Source: Pseudomonadota bacterium
GTDB taxonomy: Bacteria > Pseudomonadota > Gammaproteobacteria > Pseudomonadales > UBA5518
Reading direction: 5' to 3'
Length of the DNA stretch: 9,301 bases
Assembly: GCA_963204845.1 (NCBI GenBank)
Contig: CAUJIL010000297.1
Span: 1-9,301 of the forward strand
Shown: positions 6,508 through 9,301 of the stretch, piece by piece
Layout of the letters: each line of letters begins with the position of its first letter
Position numbering within the stretch: the first letter of the stretch is position 1
Notes under the pieces: generated by a model
The model's database searches: none
Told to the model about the DNA's origin: nothing
What the model saw: only the letters and a program-made list of their open reading frames with translations
Program-made: the position numbers and the translations under genes

Positions 6508-6512
6508 TCCTT
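6508..6512 (-). promoter_or_regulatory. ribosome binding site of the SDR gene
   Basis: The minus-strand reading is AAGGA within GGAAAGGAACC just before ATG 6504-6502. Spacing is short (3 bases) but the purine run is clear. It supports the 270-residue product. Confidence 0.6.
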
Positions 6513-6557
6513 TCCGTAGGGCTGCGGGGTGGTCGGGTGTTGCCGGGGAAGATTCGC

Positions 6558-7013
6558 CTACTTGTCGTGGTAGTCGACCCACTCGACGATCTTGCCGTCG
6601 CGCACCACGAACACGCCGACCACCGGGTACACCTGGTCGGGCTTGCCCGCGGTCTTCACGGTGTCGACGCGGCGATTGACGACGATGCCGCCGTAGGCCG
6701 TGGTTTCACGCGTATCGACCTCGATGCTTACGCCCGGCGTCATGAAGGACTGGAACGCCGCCTTGAACGCGTCCGGCCCGACGATGACAGGCTGATCCTC
6801 GATCAAGCGCACGCGGGCGTCCGGTGCGAGGTGGGTCGCGCCCGCCTCGGGAGTGCTCCACCCGGCGATGAACGCATTCACGACGTCGATCGCCGCCTGT
6901 TCGGTGGTCTGCTCCGCTGACGCCGGCATCGCCAGCAGCACGAGCGTGGCGAGCAGGGTGGTCAGCGTTGCGACCGCGCGGTGCGCTGCATTGGTGGCGA
7001 TGGTGCGGATCAC
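6558..7013 (-). CDS. exported limonene-1,2-epoxide hydrolase/SnoaL-like protein
   Basis: This 151-residue protein has a signal peptide (basic start, hydrophobic core about 16-29, cleavage likely after ASA at 31-33) and one NTF2-fold domain. Its C-terminal half resembles limonene-1,2-epoxide hydrolase. The Arg-x-Asp of the family's triad is seen in NRRVD (R115, D117) and the second Asp in EWVDYHD (D147), separated by VYPVVGVFVVRDGKI as in that family. The Tyr and Asn that position water in the Rhodococcus enzyme are not evident in the N-terminal half, so hydrolase activity is uncertain and a binding role is possible. Periplasmic location is unusual for this fold. The start is GTG (7011-7013) with a near-perfect ribosome site. 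It is first in the minus-strand run, 53 bases before the SDR gene, and divergent from the peptide-binding protein gene. Confidence 0.82.
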   Translation of the reverse strand: MIRTIATNAAHRAVATLTTLLATLVLLAMPASAEQTTEQAAIDVVNAFIAGWSTPEAGATHLAPDARVRLIEDQPVIVGPDAFKAAFQSFMTPGVSIEVDTRETTAYGGIVVNRRVDTVKTAGKPDQVYPVVGVFVVRDGKIVEWVDYHDK

Positions 7014-7019
7014 GTCGAG

Positions 7020-7025
7020 CCTCCT
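7020..7025 (-). promoter_or_regulatory. strong ribosome binding site supporting a GTG start
   Basis: On the minus strand this reads AGGAGG, 6 bases before GTG 7013-7011. It fixes the start of the exported epoxide-hydrolase-like gene, in agreement with the signal peptide. Confidence 0.85.
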
Positions 7026-7069
7026 GGTATGGCTTCGATTGTTTGCCGGTCGGGTACTGGAGGGGAGCG

Positions 7070-7075
7070 ATTATG
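7070..7075 (-). promoter_or_regulatory. possible -10 element for the minus-strand gene run
   Basis: The minus strand reads CATAAT (five of six match TATAAT). A start point near 7063 would give a leader of about 50 bases containing the AGGAGG site. No convincing -35 box is found 16-18 bases upstream, so this is weak. Confidence 0.35.
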
Positions 7076-7148
7076 AACGGAATTGCCGCCCGTGGCGCGG
7101 GGGCGGGTGGTCGCATCGGCTCCACCTGCCGGGTGGCCGCATCGTCCG

Positions 7149-7154
7149 TATACT
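7149..7154 (+). promoter_or_regulatory. possible -10 element for the peptide-binding protein gene
   Basis: TATACT (five of six match TATAAT) ends 6 bases before ATG 7161. A weak -35, CTGCCG (7126-7131), lies 17 bases upstream. A start at the usual distance would fall on or next to the A of the ATG, giving a leaderless message; no ribosome site is visible before this ATG. Confidence 0.4.
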
Positions 7155-7160
7155 GCGCGC

Positions 7161-8777
7161 ATGATCCGCTTCGCATCGTTCCTGATCACCGCGCTGCTGG
7201 CGCTCGGCGTGTTGCCGGCCGCGGCGGCCGGCGATGCGGCCGTCGATGCGCGCAGCGGCACGGTCCGCCTGCTGCTGACCGGGGAGCCGCCCAGCCTGGA
7301 CTCGCTGCGCGCGACCGACCAGATCAGCTTCTTCGTGCTGGGGCACCTGATGGACGGGCTGCTGCAGTACGACGCGCGGAACCGGCTCGCGCCGGCGATT
7401 GCCGAGCGCTGGGAGCTGCGCCCCGACGGCGCGACGTTCTGGTTGCGGCCCGATGCGCGCTGGGAGGACGGGGCACCCGTGACCGCGCACGATTTCGTCT
7501 ATGCCTGGCGTGAACTGCTGCGGCCCGCGACCGCGGCGCCTTACGCGAACCTGCTGTATCCGGTGCGCAACGCGCGTGCCATCGCCGCCGGCGAGCTGGA
7601 TCCCGCCGCGCTCGGGGTGCGCGCCGCCAATGATCACCGCCTCGAGGTCGAGCTGGCCGAACCGTGCGCGTGGTTCCCGGCGCTGACCGCGTTCGTGACG
7701 CTGCTGCCGCAGCCGGCGCATTTCCGTGCGGCGCAGGGCGAGCGCTACGCGGCCGACGCCGGCCGTCTGCTCGCCAACGGCCCGTTCCGGCTCGCGAGCT
7801 GGGTGCACGGCGCGCGGCTCGCGCTGGTGCGCAACCCCCGTTACCACGGCGCGGCGTCGATCGCGCTCGAGCGCATCGAGGTGCCCTACATCACGGCCGA
7901 CGAGCGCGCCGAACTCAACCTGTTCCTCGACGGTCGTATCGCGCTCGCCAACGTCGCGGCCGATTCGCTGCGCCAGGCGCTGTACGCGCGCCTGCAGCTC
8001 GAGCGCTTTCCGGACGGCTACGTGCATTTCCTGAGCTTCAATTTCCGCGCGGGGCGCCTCACGCGCAATCCGCACCTGCGGCGCGCGATCCAGGCGCTGG
8101 TCGATCCGCGCGAGATCGTCGAGCAGGTGCTGCGCATGCCAGGCCTCCTGCCTGCCGAATCGCTGTTTCCCTCGGTGCTGCACGGTGAGCGCGCGGCGTT
8201 CACCGCCGAGCATCCGCTGGCGCCACCGCCGCGCGGCGGCGAGGTGGCACGCACCGAGCTCGCGCTGGCGCTGCGCGAGCTCGGGCTGGCCCGGCCGCCG
8301 CGGCTGCACCTGCTGACCGGCGAGGCGGCGACCGCGCTGCGCATCGGCGAGTTCCTGCAGGCGCGCCTGGCCGAGGAACTCGGGATCGAGTTGCGGCTGG
8401 ACCGCCAGATCACCAAGCAGCGCCTGCAGCTGATGATGCGCGGCGAGTTCGACCTCGCACTGCAGAACTGGGGGCCGGATTTCGACGATCCGATCGGTTT
8501 CGCGCAGTTGCTGGAGACCGGCAATCCGGTCAACCGCGGCGCGTATGGCGACCCGCGCTACGACGCGCTGCTGGCCATCGCGCGCGCGGCGGCACCGGGC
8601 GGAAGCCGGGTTCGCGCGTTCGCGAAGATGCAGCGGCTGGTCCGTGACGAAGCCGTGTTGCTGCCGGTCTACGAGAACGTGCGGCTGTACGCGCGCCATC
8701 GCGCGCTCGCGGGCGTGGTGCGCGCGCCGTTCGGCGGCGACCCGAACCTGCGCCACGCGCGGATCGTCGATCGCTGA
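7161..8777 (+). CDS. oligopeptide ABC transporter periplasmic binding protein (SBP_bac_5/OppA family)
   Basis: This 538-residue protein has the length and order of the OppA/DppA family of peptide-binding proteins. A signal peptide (1 to about 23, MIRFASFLIT start, cleavage near PAAAA) lacks a lipobox cysteine, giving a soluble periplasmic protein. It is followed by GEPPSLDSLRATD, LMDGLLQYD, LAPAIAERWELRPDGATFWLRPDARWEDGAPVTAHDF read in consecutive segments, NGPFRLASWVHG (from N206), NPHLRRAIQALVDPREIV, and the late motif WGPDFDDP (437-444), typical of oligopeptide binders. It would deliver peptides to an inner-membrane permease, but no permease or ATPase gene is in the window, so it may be an orphan. 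I chose ATG 7161 because the signal peptide begins there; the in-frame TTG at 7083 adds residues without signal-peptide character. The next gene, for cardiolipin synthase, starts 68 bases downstream. Confidence 0.92.
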   Translation: MIRFASFLITALLALGVLPAAAAGDAAVDARSGTVRLLLTGEPPSLDSLRATDQISFFVLGHLMDGLLQYDARNRLAPAIAERWELRPDGATFWLRPDARWEDGAPVTAHDFVYAWRELLRPATAAPYANLLYPVRNARAIAAGELDPAALGVRAANDHRLEVELAEPCAWFPALTAFVTLLPQPAHFRAAQGERYAADAGRLLANGPFRLASWVHGARLALVRNPRYHGAASIALERIEVPYITADERAELNLFLDGRIALANVAADSLRQALYARLQLERFPDGYVHFLSFNFRAGRLTRNPHLRRAIQALVDPREIVEQVLRMPGLLPAESLFPSVLHGERAAFTAEHPLAPPPRGGEVARTELALALRELGLARPPRLHLLTGEAATALRIGEFLQARLAEELGIELRLDRQITKQRLQLMMRGEFDLALQNWGPDFDDPIGFAQLLETGNPVNRGAYGDPRYDALLAIARAAAPGGSRVRAFAKMQRLVRDEAVLLPVYENVRLYARHRALAGVVRAPFGGDPNLRHARIVDR

Positions 8778-8781
8778 GCCG

Positions 8782-8833
8782 CGGGACGTGGCGGGCCATC
8801 GTGGCCATGCTCTATGATCGGTCGAACGTCCCG
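8782..8833. repeat. nested inverted repeats upstream of the cardiolipin synthase gene
   Basis: An 8-bp perfect inverted repeat, CGGGACGT (8782-8789) with ACGTCCCG (8826-8833), encloses a 5-bp hairpin GGCCA-TCG-TGGCC (8794-8806). The structure fills the gap between the peptide-binding protein stop and the cls ribosome site. No T-run follows, so it is not a standard terminator; it could be an operator or a leader structure. Function is inference. Confidence 0.5.
8813..8818 (+). promoter_or_regulatory. possible -10 element for cls
   Basis: TATGAT matches five of six bases of TATAAT and lies 27 bases before ATG 8846, inside the nested inverted repeat. There is no convincing -35 box. Confidence 0.3.
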
Positions 8834-8835
8834 AC

Positions 8836-8839
8836 GGAG
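8836..8839 (+). promoter_or_regulatory. ribosome binding site of cls
   Basis: GGAG lies 6 bases before ATG 8846 and fixes the start of the truncated cardiolipin synthase gene. Confidence 0.75.
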
Positions 8840-8845
8840 AACCGC

Positions 8846-9301
8846 ATGCGTCCATTCCCTGGCGATCCCGAGCTGGCAAGCCTGCTCGCGTTCGCGGTGG
8901 GGTTCGCGGTCTCGGTCGGCGCCGCGGCGCACGCGCTGCTCACCAAGCGCGATCCGCGCAGCGCCGGCGTCTGGATCAGTCTGTGCCTGTTCTTCCCGGT
9001 GCTGGGCGCGCTCGCCTACGCATTGTTCGGCAACAACCGCATCCGCACCCGCGCACGCCGCCTGCACGCGCTGCCGCACGACGAGGGGCCGGCCCGGCCG
9101 CTGGCGCTGGAGCACGTCGCGGCCGAGCACCTGATCGCTCCCGAGTACCGCAACCTCGCGCTGCTGGGGCGTGCGGCGAGCGGCAACGAGCTGCTCACCG
9201 GCAACAGCGTCGAGGCGCTGCTGTGCGGCGAGAATGCGTACCCGGCGATGCAGCACGCGATCGGCGAAGCCCGTCGCCATGTCTGGCTCGCGAGTTACAT
9301 C
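8846..9301 (+). CDS. cls: cardiolipin synthase (phospholipase D family), 3' part outside the window
   Basis: The frame is open from ATG 8846 to the last base, giving 152 residues of an unfinished protein. Two membrane segments come first: about 11-32 (ASLLAFAVGFAVSVGAAAH region) and 38-57 (GVWISLCLFFPVLGALAY). They are followed by FGNNRIRTRARRL, the membrane-exit signature of bacterial cardiolipin synthases. Near the end come LLTGNSVEALLCGENAYPAM and HAIGEARRHVWLASYI, matching the region just before the first phospholipase D domain (usual form GN-x-V-x-x-L-x-x-G-x-x-x-Y-x-x-M). The enzyme joins two phosphatidylglycerols, or phosphatidylglycerol with phosphatidylethanolamine, at the inner membrane. 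The catalytic HKD motifs would lie beyond the window, so integrity cannot be judged. Which cls paralogue it is cannot be told. Confidence 0.88.
   Translation, partial: MRPFPGDPELASLLAFAVGFAVSVGAAAHALLTKRDPRSAGVWISLCLFFPVLGALAYALFGNNRIRTRARRLHALPHDEGPARPLALEHVAAEHLIAPEYRNLALLGRAASGNELLTGNSVEALLCGENAYPAMQHAIGEARRHVWLASYI

Larger units (their letters stand above)
7014..7160. promoter_or_regulatory. divergent intergenic promoter region
   Basis: These 147 bases separate the start of the five-gene minus-strand run from the plus-strand peptide-binding protein gene, so both promoters should lie here. It includes a CCACC/GGTGG palindrome (7122-7126 with 7132-7136, 5-base loop) next to the candidate -35 area of the plus-strand promoter. 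No riboswitch or longer repeat was seen. Confidence 0.6.

Noticed and set aside
8794..8806. Intrinsic terminator after the peptide-binding protein gene
   Set aside because: The GGCCA/TGGCC hairpin is short and followed by ATGCTCTATG, with no T-run.
7071..8879. Open reading frame of 602 codons on the minus strand, antisense to the peptide-binding protein gene
   Set aside because: It mirrors a clear OppA-like gene, has Arg/Gln-rich composition and no family motifs, and is a GC-content shadow.

Overview
The window is GC-rich DNA (by eye mostly 65-70% G+C, with dense coding) from a Gram-negative proteobacterium. I think a gammaproteobacterium of the Xanthomonadales/Nevskiales type is most likely. 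The reasons are a fused two-domain MnmC, a papaya-type glutaminyl cyclase, a periplasmic peptide-binding protein without a lipobox, a cardiolipin synthase, and GTAG-headed REP palindromes of the class linked to RAYT transposases. The assignment is inference; there is no rRNA or other marker gene.

Layout. (1) 58-981 (+) encodes an Mrr-type type IV restriction endonuclease whose base composition is visibly lower in GC than the rest, so it is probably acquired. (2) 1030-1620 (+) encodes a flavin reductase-like FMN-binding protein. (3) 1587-1822 is a cluster of seven REP palindromes between two convergent genes. The stop codons of both convergent genes lie inside the conserved GTAG head of a REP, and the last ten residues of the flavin reductase-like protein are translated REP sequence. 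(4) 7013 down to 1819 (-) is a run of five genes on the minus strand: an exported limonene-epoxide-hydrolase/SnoaL-like protein, a short-chain dehydrogenase (SDR), a double SnoaL-like protein, mnmC, and a glutaminyl cyclase. Gaps are about 50 bases between the first three, 6 bases before mnmC, and a 4-base ATGA overlap between mnmC and the cyclase gene. (5) 7014-7160 is a short divergent promoter region. (6) 7161-8777 (+) encodes an OppA-like oligopeptide-binding protein. (7) 8846 to the window end (+) is the start of a cardiolipin synthase gene, cut by the window edge.

How the genes may work together. mnmC (wobble-uridine modification of tRNA) and the cyclase are housekeeping or envelope functions placed at the end of the minus-strand run. 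The three upstream genes look like a small catabolic or tailoring set: two folds used for dehydration, isomerisation or epoxide opening, plus an oxidoreductase, with no substrate evident. This set, in which the double SnoaL-like protein keeps an Asp-His pair in both halves and the SDR has an altered nucleotide-binding motif, is the best candidate for undescribed biochemistry here. The REP cluster, with its recruited stop codons, is the most striking feature at the DNA level. I found no CRISPR array, tRNA, rRNA, insertion sequence or transposase gene.
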